Part shown: positions 11,117 to 19,502 of the stretch, piece by piece
Layout of the letters: each line of letters starts with the position of its first letter
Position numbering within the stretch: position 1 is the first letter of the stretch
Assembly (NCBI GenBank): GCA_031292665.1
Contig: JARLGR010000092.1
Span: 1-51,418, forward strand
Source: Mycobacterium sp.
GTDB taxonomy: Bacteria; Actinomycetota; Actinomycetes; Mycobacteriales; Mycobacteriaceae
Direction of reading: 5' to 3'
DNA length: 51,418 bases
Position numbers and translations under genes: made by a program
Notes under the pieces: model-generated
What the model was told of the DNA's origin: nothing
The model's database searches: none
Seen by the model: only the letters and a program-made list of their open reading frames with translations

Positions 11117-11439
11117 CCGCACCTCCTCGGCCTTCGGGCACCTTGGAGTACCGCCGCCACTGAGGCTAACGCGCACTGTCCGACGCCACGACAACAGGAT
11201 CTGTTCGGAGTCAACGACGTTCGCCGATCGAGCCGCGCCGGGCCGGTGTTGGAACCGTCCGGTTGCTGCAGCCGCGCCCACCGCTGCGCGCCGGAGCCCG
11301 CCGCGGGAGTGAACCCAGACCGGTGATCGGATCGTTATCGTGGAGACGGAGCGAAACTGTGTTTGCTGAAACCCGTAATGGGTGGACGGCCAGTAGAATA
11401 TCGTTTGTGTCGATCGCACCATCTCGAAGGGTAAACGCC
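11117..11439. promoter_or_regulatory. oxyS/ldtA divergent intergenic region
   Basis: 323-bp spacer between divergent oxyS and ldtA with no convincing gene. TAGAAT at 11394-11399 fits the TANNNT -10 consensus and would start an ldtA transcript near 11406, leaving a leader of about 35 bases that contains the AAGG ribosome site. No clear -35 was seen. The oxyS side has a GAGGAGG sequence at 11121-11127 just before its GTG. Confidence 0.45.
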
Positions 11440-12195
11440 ATGCGTCGAGCGTTTCGTTATCTGTTCGTTGTGGTGGCGATCACGTCGCTGGGCCTGTTCG
11501 GCGGCACGGCCCGCAGCCAAGCCGCAATCCCGGTTCCCGAACCGGTTCCGGGAGTTGCCTCGGTTTTGCCGGCGAACGGTGCGGTGGTGGGCGTGGCGCA
11601 TCCGGTGGTGGTGACGTTTACAGCGCCCGTCACCGATCGCGGCGCCGCCCAACGGTCGATTCGCGTCACGTCGCCGAGCGACACGCCCGGACACTTCCAA
11701 TGGGTCGAGAACAACGTGGTGCAGTGGGTTCCGGCGCGGTACTGGCCCGCCCACTCCCATGTGTCGGTCGGCGTGCAGGAACTGACCACCGGGTTTGACA
11801 CCGGTGACGAGTTACTCGGTGTAGCCAGCGTCTCCGGGCACACCTTCACCGTCAGCAGGAACGGCGAAGTGCTCCGCACCATGCCGGCATCCATGGGCAA
11901 GCCCACCCGCCCGACGCCGATCGGCAACTTCGCCGCCCTGGAAAAGCAGCGCAGCGTGGTGATGGACTCGCGCACCATCGGTATCCCGCTGAGTTCGCCC
12001 GAGGGATACAAGATCACCGCCCAGTACGCGGTGCGTGTCACCTGGAGCGGCGTCTACGTGCACTCGGCCCCGTGGTCGGTCGATTCGCAGGGCTACAGCA
12101 ATGTCAGCCACGGGTGCATCAACCTGAGCCCGGACAATGCCGCCTGGTACTTCAACCAGGTCAACGTCGGCGATCCCATCCAGGTCGTGGCCTGA
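11440..12195 (+). CDS. ldtA: L,D-transpeptidase LdtA (LdtMt1-like)
   Basis: 251-residue exported L,D-transpeptidase that makes 3-3 cross-links in peptidoglycan. Length equals that of M. tuberculosis LdtMt1 (Rv0116c). A signal/anchor segment covers residues about 7-29. An immunoglobulin-like domain follows (GVASVLPANGAVVGV onward), then the YkuD catalytic domain (about 130-251). The catalytic motif has His208 (VYVHSAP) and SHGC with Cys226. The ATG at 11440 follows an AAGG site; upstream in-frame codons lack a signal peptide context. Its target is the envelope. Convergent with the downstream lipoprotein gene. Confidence 0.95.
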   Translation: MRRAFRYLFVVVAITSLGLFGGTARSQAAIPVPEPVPGVASVLPANGAVVGVAHPVVVTFTAPVTDRGAAQRSIRVTSPSDTPGHFQWVENNVVQWVPARYWPAHSHVSVGVQELTTGFDTGDELLGVASVSGHTFTVSRNGEVLRTMPASMGKPTRPTPIGNFAALEKQRSVVMDSRTIGIPLSSPEGYKITAQYAVRVTWSGVYVHSAPWSVDSQGYSNVSHGCINLSPDNAAWYFNQVNVGDPIQVVA

Positions 12196-12231
12196 CGTCG
12201 AATCTGCTACCGGCGGCCCTGATCTAGGGGG

Positions 12232-12837
12232 CTAATGCGGTAGGCCGTTCTTGATTGCGGCGTCTTGCTTGCGGCCGATGTCCGTCGCTACGCCCGCGTC
12301 GATGGGATCGTTGGGCGCGCTGTCGAACTCCAGGTTCACGAGCGCCTTGCCCTCGGTGAACAACAGCACGCTTATCGCCTGCGAATTGTCCCGCGACGTG
12401 CCGGAAATCATCGTCCCGTTGGAGCCGACATCGACCGGCTGCCAGGTTCCGCTGACCTTGCTCGAGTAATTGCCTTTGGTGTTGTCGACCCCCGCCGCTG
12501 CCGCCGCGGGGTCGGCGACGATCAGGATGGTGTCCCCGATCCGGCGGCTGCTGTCAGCGTTGGCGAACAACTGCGCGACGCCGGCCGCATTGTTGGGATT
12601 GAGCACCGGTGGTTGAGGAGCGGTGAAATCCCCACCTATCTCGCTTGGCTTGATGAGCAACCCGCTGTAGTCCATGGGTTGTCCCGCCGACGGGCCTGTC
12701 ACCGTGTTGGAGCCGGTCGACGAAGTGGCTCCGGAGGACGACGGTGACGACGCATTGTTGCTGCCGCAGCCGGCGACACCGGTGGCGCCTACCAGGATGG
12801 CGGCGACGGCCCAGCCGCCGATCCGGGCAATTCCCAT
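12232..12837 (-). CDS. Mycobacterial lipoprotein of unknown function
   Basis: 201-residue predicted lipoprotein. The ATG at 12837 has GGAAGG upstream and yields a clean type II signal peptide: positively charged start, hydrophobic stretch 8-20, and a VAGC lipobox with Cys24 as the lipidated residue. A Ser/Thr/Gly-rich linker (25-50) leads to a conserved-looking domain starting at YSGLLIKPSEIGGDF. I do not recognise a catalytic motif. The longer frame to 13014 would bury the signal and overlap the divergent gene. Likely surface-anchored; function unknown. Confidence 0.8.
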   Translation of the reverse strand: MGIARIGGWAVAAILVGATGVAGCGSNNASSPSSSGATSSTGSNTVTGPSAGQPMDYSGLLIKPSEIGGDFTAPQPPVLNPNNAAGVAQLFANADSSRRIGDTILIVADPAAAAAGVDNTKGNYSSKVSGTWQPVDVGSNGTMISGTSRDNSQAISVLLFTEGKALVNLEFDSAPNDPIDAGVATDIGRKQDAAIKNGLPH

Positions 12838-13012
12838 GGGCCTTCCTTCCGCCGCAATCCATACCCGGTTCCGCCGGCGCCTGACGTTGCCGCGCGACGC
12901 TGGTGGGAACGCAGCGCCTTTGAACATACGCGCACACGCGCACCGGCGGGTACGTCTTCGCGGCCTATGCTGGCGTGGGTCGGCGGATGTTGGCGGGTAG
13001 GGATGGAATGAC

Positions 13013-13966
13013 ATGACGGCTACAGGGGCGCGCGCCGTGCGGTTCGACCGTTACGGAGGACGAGACGTGTTGTATGTGGCGGACATCGAGATGCCGTCGC
13101 CGGGGCCGGGCGAGGTGGTGGTCGAAGTCCGTGCGGCGGGGATCAACCCCGGCGAGGCCGGAATTCGCATCGGGGCGATGCACGAGATGTTCCCCGCCAC
13201 CTTTCCGTCGGGTGAGGGCAGCGACCTCGCCGGTGTGGTGACCGCGGTGGGGCCGGGAGTCACCGAGTTCGCCGTGGGTGACGAAGTGATGGGTTTCAGC
13301 TTGCGCCGGTCCAGCCACGCCACCCACACGGCCGTCCCGGTGGGACAATTGATCCGCAAACCTTCCGAATTGAGTTGGGCGGCGGCGGGCTCGCTATACG
13401 TGGTGGGTGTGACGGCTTACGCAGCCGTCCGGGCGGTGGCACCCCAGCCGGGTGAGACGGTAGCCGTTTCGGCGGCGGCGGGCGGAGTGGGCAGCCTGGT
13501 CGTGCAACTGCTGGCGCGGCGAAAGGCGTTAGTACTCGGCATCGCGGGGCCCGGCAACGCCAACTGGCTGCGCAGCCACGGCGTCATCCCGGTCGCGTAC
13601 GGCGGCGATTTTCAGGGCCTGGCCGAGCGGCTGCGGGAGGCCGCCCCGGACGGTATCGACGCCTTTATCGACTTGTTCGGCCCGGACTACGTCCAACTCG
13701 CCGTGGACCTCGGGGTGGCACCCGAGCGGATAGACACCATCATCTCGTTTCAGAAGGCCGGCGAAGTCGGCGCCAAGACGGAGGGCAGCATGGACGCGTC
13801 GACACCGGAGGTGCTCGCCGAAATGGCCGACCTCGTCGCTACGGGCGCCATCGAGTTCGACATCGCCGCCACCTTTCCGCTCGACCGGGTCGCCGACGCA
13901 TTCGAGGTGCTCGAGGAGCGGCACACCCACGGCAAAATCGTTCTACTGCCTACGAATTCACAGTGA
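13013..13966 (+). CDS. Zinc-independent MDR quinone oxidoreductase-like protein
   Basis: 317-residue medium-chain dehydrogenase/reductase. The N-terminal GroES-like domain has the quinone-oxidoreductase signatures VRAAGINPGEAG and GSDLAGVVTAVGPGV. No catalytic zinc-ligand Cys/His set is evident. The NADPH-binding motif AAAGGVGS is at 154-161. Substrate unknown; NADPH:quinone/enoyl reductase activity is typical of the family. The ATG at 13013 is preceded by a purine-rich AGGGATGGA. Divergent from the lipoprotein gene, and its last 9 bp overlap the convergent Nramp-like gene. Confidence 0.85.
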   Translation: MTATGARAVRFDRYGGRDVLYVADIEMPSPGPGEVVVEVRAAGINPGEAGIRIGAMHEMFPATFPSGEGSDLAGVVTAVGPGVTEFAVGDEVMGFSLRRSSHATHTAVPVGQLIRKPSELSWAAAGSLYVVGVTAYAAVRAVAPQPGETVAVSAAAGGVGSLVVQLLARRKALVLGIAGPGNANWLRSHGVIPVAYGGDFQGLAERLREAAPDGIDAFIDLFGPDYVQLAVDLGVAPERIDTIISFQKAGEVGAKTEGSMDASTPEVLAEMADLVATGAIEFDIAATFPLDRVADAFEVLEERHTHGKIVLLPTNSQ

Positions 13967-15766
13967 AGCGGCCGGCCCGACGATGCCCGCCTCGACGATT
14001 CTGATGACGATCAGGACGCAGGCGAGCACCAGGTAGCCGCGTAGCGTCAACAGGCCGGCTCGACGCACGGGCGACATGAGAGGCCGGTCCAGTGTCGCCA
14101 ATGCAGGCATGGTCCAGTTCGCACGCATCGCGTCGCGCATGGCCTTGCGTTCGGCTCGCGACAGTTTCGGCGCGGCGTCGAGGTCGGCGCGTGCGCCGGC
14201 GCGGAACCCCTGTCCCCCGGTTCTCACGCTGCGTCGCTCGGTGAACCAGCCGACGGCAAAGACGACGGCGCCGCCGGCAATTCCGAGCCCGGCGCCGATG
14301 CCCAGGCCGCTCAGCAGGGTGGCGGTCGACAATTCGGGGAAGAACGTCACAGCGGTGAGCATCAGCGACAACACCACCAGCGACCACACGATGATCCACG
14401 CCAGGGCATTCTGGCGAAGAGTGTTCACCCACGGCCCCAGCACGGGACGGTCGTTGCACAGCAGCACCAGGAATACGGTCGCCGACGGCAGCAGCACGCC
14501 GGCAAGAGCCTGCACGCCCTGGGTGATCAGGCCGAGGATGTGATCGGGACTGAACGCCACGACGGCCGATATGCCAAGGAGCGCAGCGTAGCTGCCGTAG
14601 AACAATGGGGCCTGGGTGATCTTCCAATGCAGCGAATGAGGCTTGCCGAAGGCGTCGCCGAGCGCATAGGTGGTGGACAGGCCCACGACGTTCGCGCCGA
14701 TTAGCGAAGCATCCAGCAGTATGACCGCGAAGAGCACGCCCACGGTGTGCCCGACGTGGTTCGACAAGTGGGAAGCGACCGCACCGGCGTCAGTAAATTT
14801 ACCCGCGTCGGCAGTTCCGCCAAGCCCGAACGCTGCGGCTGCCATCAGCGCGACCGCCCCCCCGATGACCCCGATGATGCCGATACATAGATCGGCTCTT
14901 CCGTAGCTCATCCAGCGTGGGGTGATGCGCTTGTCGACGACATTGGATTGCTGGAAGAACAACTGCCACGGCGCCACCGTGGTGCCCACGATCGCCATGA
15001 TGAGCATCAGCACGACGGCGTCCGGTTCGCCGGGCAATGACGGCATCAACCCGTGCACGCTCGGACCCAAGGCGGGGTGCACGGACAGCACAACAGGGAC
15101 AATTGCAACGTTCGCCGCGATCAGCACGAACATGACCTGCTCCCAACGGCGGAAGGAACCGCCGGCAACGACGGCGAACAACAGCACCGCCGCGACTGGC
15201 ACCGCGATCGTTCTCGGGCAACCGAGAAATCCGAGCGCCAGTGACACACCGATGAATTCGGTGACGATGGTCAATGCGTTGAGGATCAACAGGTCCCCGA
15301 CACTGAATGCGCCCCAGAACTTGCCGAACCGCTCGAAGATCAACCGCGCGTGCCCGACACGGGTGACCGCGCCTAAACGGAGCACCATTTCCTGGTTCAC
15401 GTACAGCACGGGCATCAGCAACACCAGCGTCCAAAGCAGGTTCATGCCGTAGTTCTGCCCGGCCTGCGCGTAAGTCGCGACACCGCCGGCATCGTTGTCA
15501 CCGATCATCACGATCAGACCGGGACCAGCGATGACCATCAGCAAACGCAACCGTTGCAAACGCGTGCGACCCGCGTGGCTGACGTCTCGCCCGATACGCC
15601 CGAACGCACCAACGATATCGCCGACGTGCGCCGAATCCAGCACGGCCGAAGTTGAACTGTCAAGTGCTCCCCGCGGCGGTGCAGACCCTTCGACATGCAA
15701 GGCAGCGCCACCGGCGGCCGGCGGGACCTCGGCTGCCCCAATTGGGTCAGTGGACATCGAAGTCAT
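13958..15766 (-). CDS. Nramp-related metal transporter, probable Mg2+ importer (NRMT type)
   Basis: 602-residue polytopic membrane protein of the Nramp superfamily with about 11 hydrophobic segments and cytosolic N- and C-terminal tails. The TM1 metal motif, DPGN in Mn2+/Fe2+ Nramps, is replaced by DNDAG at 90-94. The TM6 MPHN-type motif is replaced by APWQ at 265-268, so the classical metal-binding Met is absent. Bacterial Nramp-related Mg2+ transporters (NRMT, shown in Clostridium acetobutylicum) also depart from these motifs and are M-box controlled. An M-box lies upstream here on the same strand. Mg2+ import is therefore the best inference. The start at 15766 has only a weak GCGAG site; a second ATG lies 9 bases on. 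Confidence 0.85.
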   Translation of the reverse strand: MTSMSTDPIGAAEVPPAAGGAALHVEGSAPPRGALDSSTSAVLDSAHVGDIVGAFGRIGRDVSHAGRTRLQRLRLLMVIAGPGLIVMIGDNDAGGVATYAQAGQNYGMNLLWTLVLLMPVLYVNQEMVLRLGAVTRVGHARLIFERFGKFWGAFSVGDLLILNALTIVTEFIGVSLALGFLGCPRTIAVPVAAVLLFAVVAGGSFRRWEQVMFVLIAANVAIVPVVLSVHPALGPSVHGLMPSLPGEPDAVVLMLIMAIVGTTVAPWQLFFQQSNVVDKRITPRWMSYGRADLCIGIIGVIGGAVALMAAAAFGLGGTADAGKFTDAGAVASHLSNHVGHTVGVLFAVILLDASLIGANVVGLSTTYALGDAFGKPHSLHWKITQAPLFYGSYAALLGISAVVAFSPDHILGLITQGVQALAGVLLPSATVFLVLLCNDRPVLGPWVNTLRQNALAWIIVWSLVVLSLMLTAVTFFPELSTATLLSGLGIGAGLGIAGGAVVFAVGWFTERRSVRTGGQGFRAGARADLDAAPKLSRAERKAMRDAMRANWTMPALATLDRPLMSPVRRAGLLTLRGYLVLACVLIVIRIVEAGIVGPAASL

Positions 15767-15847
15767 GAGATTCTCGCTATCTGAGGAGGTTCCAGTTCGG
15801 CGAAGAAAGGTGTGACATCCGCGCCGAAGGGCGCACTCGGGGACGAA

Positions 15848-16036
15848 TTACCGGCGGTCGCCCGTGCGGTCCGACGGGTGTCCGCCCAGCGAGGCCGTGA
15901 CCACCGCTATCGGCATCCGCGAGACGTACAGGTTGGCCCGCTCCTGCGGAGTCAACGAGAACCGTGCCGAGAGCATGTTCGCCACCCCGCGCAGCATCGA
16001 TATACCGGAAAAACGGTGTGAACCAACAAAAGCCAT
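15848..16036 (-). CDS. 62-residue small protein between M-box and Nramp-like gene
   Basis: Short ORF with a good ribosome site (AGGAGAAG, 4-6 bases before the ATG). It lies 81 bp upstream of the Nramp-like gene on the same strand and downstream of the M-box. The product is basic, with no clear membrane helix; recognisable stretches are LTPQERANLYVSRMPIAVV and LGGHPSD. It is not a family I recognise. In M. tuberculosis an M-box precedes the small unknown gene Rv1535, and comparison with that protein would be informative. Location suggests an accessory or regulatory role in Mg2+ homeostasis (inference). Confidence 0.55.
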   Translation of the reverse strand: MAFVGSHRFSGISMLRGVANMLSARFSLTPQERANLYVSRMPIAVVTASLGGHPSDRTGDRR

Positions 16037-16142
16037 GATCTTCTCCTATCAGGAAGGGTCGATCGGCTCGGATCCTTCGCGCCCGGGGCGGGCACCGGAC
16101 CGCTCGGCATGGGCCGCGCGGGAGGGCCGTACGCCCGAGAAG

Positions 16143-16226
16143 TCAGGCGGCAGAAGGAATGCCGGAGCCGGATCGGGACAAGATGGAATTCGGACAAGGA
16201 CTATCGCTCGGACTAGTCTCGCTCAT
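16143..16226 (-). CDS. Putative 27-residue leader peptide downstream of the M-box
   Basis: ATG at 16226 preceded by GAGGAGGTGAGG, an almost perfect anti-16S complement, then 27 codons to a TGA at 16143. The N-terminal half is rich in Ser, Pro and acidic residues (MSETSPSDSPCPNS). Acidic/proline-rich N-termini are known to destabilise translating ribosomes at low Mg2+, as in E. coli MgtL. It sits between the riboswitch and the 62-codon ORF. Translation is well supported by the ribosome site; a regulatory role is inference. It might instead be the relic of a longer gene. Confidence 0.4.
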   Translation of the reverse strand: MSETSPSDSPCPNSILSRSGSGIPSAA

Positions 16227-16301
16227 CTCGCCCTCACCTCCTCACGGCCGGGACACACGTGGGTGTCATCACATTCACCTGAACGGAAGAGGCGCGAATA
16301 A

Positions 16302-16319
16302 CCGGCGGCAAGCCGCCGG
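16302..16319 (-). promoter_or_regulatory. Hairpin just downstream of the M-box (expression platform candidate)
   Basis: CCGGCGGC-AA-GCCGCCGG on the plus strand is a perfect 8-bp inverted repeat two bases beyond the closing P1 stem of the M-box aptamer. On the transcript it forms a very stable hairpin followed by UUAUUCG, not a full U-tract. It could act as a terminator, a pause site or part of a switching structure. Confidence 0.55.
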
Positions 16320-16321
16320 CC

Positions 16322-16489
16322 GCACCCCTCTCGTCGGAGCTTCGGCACTGCACGGCGTATCCGGACTTGGTCCGGAAGCCACTTGGGCTCAACCCTTGGG
16401 TCCGGGAAGAGCTGTCCTGACCCGGGGCGTCTCTCGACGTTCGGGGTCAGTGGCCTGTATCCATGCAGACGCCTCACCTACCGAGGTGC
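16322..16489 (-). ncRNA. M-box (ykoK leader) Mg2+ riboswitch
   Basis: Read on the minus strand, this interval matches the M-box consensus in order: GGTAGGTGAGGC, CTGCATGGATAC, AACGTCGAGAGACGCC, GGGTCAGGACAG, and near the 3' end GCAGTGCCGAAGCTCCGACGA. These correspond closely to the conserved blocks of the B. subtilis mgtE M-box. The P1 stem pairs GCACCTC (16483-16489) with GGGGTGC (16322-16328), including one G-T wobble. M-boxes sense Mg2+ and switch off downstream Mg2+ uptake genes. A TTGACG hexamer at 16525-16530 may be the -35 of its promoter. The regulated genes are the small ORFs and the Nramp-like transporter. Confidence 0.9.
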
Positions 16490-16616
16490 TTGCAGGATCC
16501 ATGCTTGCACTGCGACGCACTGCTCGTCAAACCCGTTTACGAAACCATTACGTCAGATTCTGTTAACCATCGCCGGTCAACCTCGACCCGCCACCTTCGC
16601 GACTACCCTCCAAGAC

Positions 16617-17276
16617 ATGGCCAACACGTTGCAGTATCCCAAGATTGCCACGGTGCTAGACCGCATGTACGCGGAGGCAAAGAACCAGATGTCGTTGCTG
16701 CGCGACAGACGTGGTGACTTCGACCGGCCGATGAACGCGCAGGAACGCGCCGAGGCGATGAGCGAGTTTTACATACCGGTGACGCCCGAGGCCGGCCAGT
16801 TGCTGTATGCGCTGGTGCGGGCGACCCGTCCGGCGACGGTCGTCGAATTCGGTATGTCGTTCGGCATTTCCGCCATCCACCTGGCGTCCGCGGTGCGCGA
16901 CAACGGCAGCGGTCGAGTGGTGACCACCGAGCTCAGCGCCGGAAAGATAGGGGCCGCGAAGAAGACGTTCGCCGAGACCGGCTTGGACGACGTCATCACC
17001 GTGCTGGAAGGAGATGCGCTCGCCACGCTGGCTGACCTGGACGGATCGGTCGACTTCGTGCTGCTCGACGGTTGGAAGGATCTGTACCTACCGGTGATCG
17101 AGCTGCTCGAACCTCGCCTGTCCCCGGGTGTGCTCATCGTCGCGGACAACACCAACGCGGCCGACACCCAGCCGTATCTCGACCGGGTTCGCAACCCCGA
17201 CAACGGCTATGTGAGCTTCAACTTCAACGTCCGCGACAGTGACAGCATGGAAATCAGCTGCCGCACAGACGGTTAA
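16617..17276 (+). CDS. Class I SAM-dependent O-methyltransferase, Rv0187-like
   Basis: 219-residue methyltransferase of the catechol/caffeoyl-CoA O-methyltransferase-like family. Motif I VVEFGMSFGIS is near residue 78, an acidic post-I residue lies in VVTTELS, and the metal-site Asp pattern is DFVLLDGWKDLY followed by VADNT. Length matches the remembered M. tuberculosis Rv0187 (about 220). The ATG is selected because the upstream frame is the riboswitch antisense. A TACCCT box at 16604-16609 predicts a transcript starting at 16616, within one base of the start codon. Substrate unknown. Its 3' end overlaps the acyltransferase gene by 4 bp. Confidence 0.88.
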   Translation: MANTLQYPKIATVLDRMYAEAKNQMSLLRDRRGDFDRPMNAQERAEAMSEFYIPVTPEAGQLLYALVRATRPATVVEFGMSFGISAIHLASAVRDNGSGRVVTTELSAGKIGAAKKTFAETGLDDVITVLEGDALATLADLDGSVDFVLLDGWKDLYLPVIELLEPRLSPGVLIVADNTNAADTQPYLDRVRNPDNGYVSFNFNVRDSDSMEISCRTDG

Positions 17277-19273
17277 CGCAGGGACTCCTCGAGCCACGGG
17301 GTCAGCCATTTCACGCCTTCCGGGGTGAGGTGGACACCGTCGCTACGGACTTTGATGCCGTCAACCTTGGCCGTGTAAACGCCGTCCGGACACAGCTTTT
17401 TGTTCAGGTCCAGGATCGCGACGCCTGCGTGATGGCTGACCGCCTTGCGCAGCATGGTGTTCCACAGATTGACCCGGTCGGGCTGGTCCTCGGGGTACAA
17501 GCGGCCGTCCGGCTTCTCGCCGCCGCGGCTGTAGGGCACCGTGGCGACCACCACTCGAACGCCGGTGGAACTGACGACGTTCAGCGCCCGTTCCAGCTCG
17601 CCGTTCAGGTATGCGTCGAAGGTCGGATCCCCGATGTGGGTCCACTGCCCCTCGTTGACACGATCGACGGTCTCCCAGCGGCCGATGATAAGCAGCGCAA
17701 CGTCCGGCTGGTCCAGGCCGACCTGCGCCGACCATCGGGTGGGCCAGCCGTCGCACTCCGCCCTCTGCTCAAGGGTTTGTCCGATGTAGCGATACGGGGT
17801 GCCGCGCACCAGGCTGCAGCCGATGACGGTGTGGTCGAGGAACGCGAATCCCGGCGTCGGCGGCAGGTAGTGCATCCAGGTCCAGCCGATGGAATCGCCG
17901 AACACCGATACGGTGAACGGCCGATTGGGATCCCGCGGTGCCGGGCGGCTCCCGCCGGGCGGGGACGGTGAGACCGCGGCGACCGCCGAGACGCCGGGCG
18001 GCAGGCCCGGCTCGCGCAGACCGGGACCGGTACCCACCGGCACCACCAGCAAGGTCACGGCGGCGGCGCTGGCCACGGTGGCGGCGGCCAGCGGCAACAA
18101 CGGCACCCGCGCAGGTCGCCAGCGCCGGATGGGTTGTTCGATCAGCCACCATGACACGCCGGCCGCTGCGACCGTGGCGCCGCACCGCGCGGCGAACAGC
18201 GGCAGCCCGGCCCACCCGGTGCGTTCGCCGTTGAGCGCCAAGAAGACCGGCCAGTGCCACAGATAGACGCCGTAGGAGATGGTGCCCAGCCACACCAGGG
18301 GTCGCCAGGCCAGGAGGCGGGCGACAGCTCCGCGTTGCTCCAATGCCACCGGCGCGACCACGAGAACGGCGGCGATCGCCACACCGATCAGCAGTCCGTG
18401 GCGGAACTCGCGGGCACTGCCCGTTGCGTAGTGCGTTGCCGCCGCAAGGCCCGCCATCCCGGCGAGCGGCAGGACGCGGGCCACCCGCCGTCCCCACCGG
18501 CTTCCGATCAGGCACCAGCCGCGGTTCAGCGACGGCCAATCCCTGACCAGCAGAGCCGCTGCCGCGGAGCCGGTCAGCAGCGCTTGCACGCGGGTGTCGG
18601 TGCCGAAATAGATCCGGTCGCGGGTGGTGTCGGAGGCGAGAGCAATGGCGACCGCGGCGGAAGCCAGCGCACCCACGGCGGCGATCACGAACATGGCGAG
18701 CCGCACCCCGCCCACGGTCGCCAGGCCGAGGTGGCGCCTGGCCCGCGCGGCCAACAGCAGTGTCACCCCGATCAGCAGCACCGGCCAGACGAAGTAATAC
18801 TGCTCCTCCACCCCCAGCGACCAGGTGTGCTGCAGCGGCGAGGGCGGAGCGCCCTGGGTGAAGTAGTCGGTCTTCTGGACCACGAACCGCCAGTTGGCCA
18901 CCCACAGGAATGCCGCGATCGCGTCGTTGCGTAGACCCGTGAGGGCCTGGTCGGGAAGGAGGCCGCGGGCGGCGGCGACGGTGAGCACCATCAACATCAA
19001 GGCCGGCAGCAGTCGACGCGCCCGACGAATCCAGAAGCCCGTCAGGTCAATACGGCCGGTGCGTCCCAGCTCGTCCAGCAACAGCGAGGTGATCAGGAAA
19101 CCGCTGAGGACGAAGAAGACGTCCACACCGATGAACCCGCCGCAGACGCCGGCGATGCCGCCGTGGCCGACGAGCACCAATGCAACGGCTATCGCACGCA
19201 GCCCGTCCAGCCCGGGAATTCCGCTGCGTCGTTCGGGTCGATCCCAGATTGCCAGCCGGCCAACGCGGCGCAC
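17273..19273 (-). CDS. Acyltransferase-3 / SGNH envelope O-acyltransferase, Rv0111-like
   Basis: 666-residue membrane acyltransferase of the OafA type. The N-terminal half (1-400) has about 10 membrane helices and acyltransferase-3 motifs: GLDGLRAIAV, FFVLSGFLI, the RRARRLLPAL segment, and HTWSLGVEEQYYF. A Pro-rich linker leads to a periplasmic SGNH domain with GDS at 459-461 and the catalytic DGVH at 645-648. It probably transfers acyl groups onto a cell-envelope glycan or lipid. The GTG at 19273 is the longest in-frame start and has no clear ribosome site, so the true start may be nearby. 229 bp separate it from the SRPBCC gene; same strand. Confidence 0.88.
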   Translation of the reverse strand: MRRVGRLAIWDRPERRSGIPGLDGLRAIAVALVLVGHGGIAGVCGGFIGVDVFFVLSGFLITSLLLDELGRTGRIDLTGFWIRRARRLLPALMLMVLTVAAARGLLPDQALTGLRNDAIAAFLWVANWRFVVQKTDYFTQGAPPSPLQHTWSLGVEEQYYFVWPVLLIGVTLLLAARARRHLGLATVGGVRLAMFVIAAVGALASAAVAIALASDTTRDRIYFGTDTRVQALLTGSAAAALLVRDWPSLNRGWCLIGSRWGRRVARVLPLAGMAGLAAATHYATGSAREFRHGLLIGVAIAAVLVVAPVALEQRGAVARLLAWRPLVWLGTISYGVYLWHWPVFLALNGERTGWAGLPLFAARCGATVAAAGVSWWLIEQPIRRWRPARVPLLPLAAATVASAAAVTLLVVPVGTGPGLREPGLPPGVSAVAAVSPSPPGGSRPAPRDPNRPFTVSVFGDSIGWTWMHYLPPTPGFAFLDHTVIGCSLVRGTPYRYIGQTLEQRAECDGWPTRWSAQVGLDQPDVALLIIGRWETVDRVNEGQWTHIGDPTFDAYLNGELERALNVVSSTGVRVVVATVPYSRGGEKPDGRLYPEDQPDRVNLWNTMLRKAVSHHAGVAILDLNKKLCPDGVYTAKVDGIKVRSDGVHLTPEGVKWLTPWLEESLR

Positions 19274-19502
19274 CGGAGCAATCCATCGGGGCCGCCGAGC
19301 AGAACGAGCCGGTGCGGGAGATGTCCCGCCCGGCTCAGCGTTCGCTGTCAGCGCGCCCTGACCACCCTGTCGCCCGGCGCCATGGTTGATGCCGATACGT
19401 CGCTGCCCCTCCTCTTGATCGGAGCAAGCCTAATTGCGACGCAGCAGGATTCGGCCGACGACACGCGAAGGCGCGGCCCGCTTTTCTAGCTCCGGGCCGC
19501 GC

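Noticed and set aside
15952..16197. 81-codon minus-strand ORF overlapping the leader peptide and the small Mg2+-locus gene
   Set aside because: Out of frame with both better-supported short ORFs and without a ribosome site.
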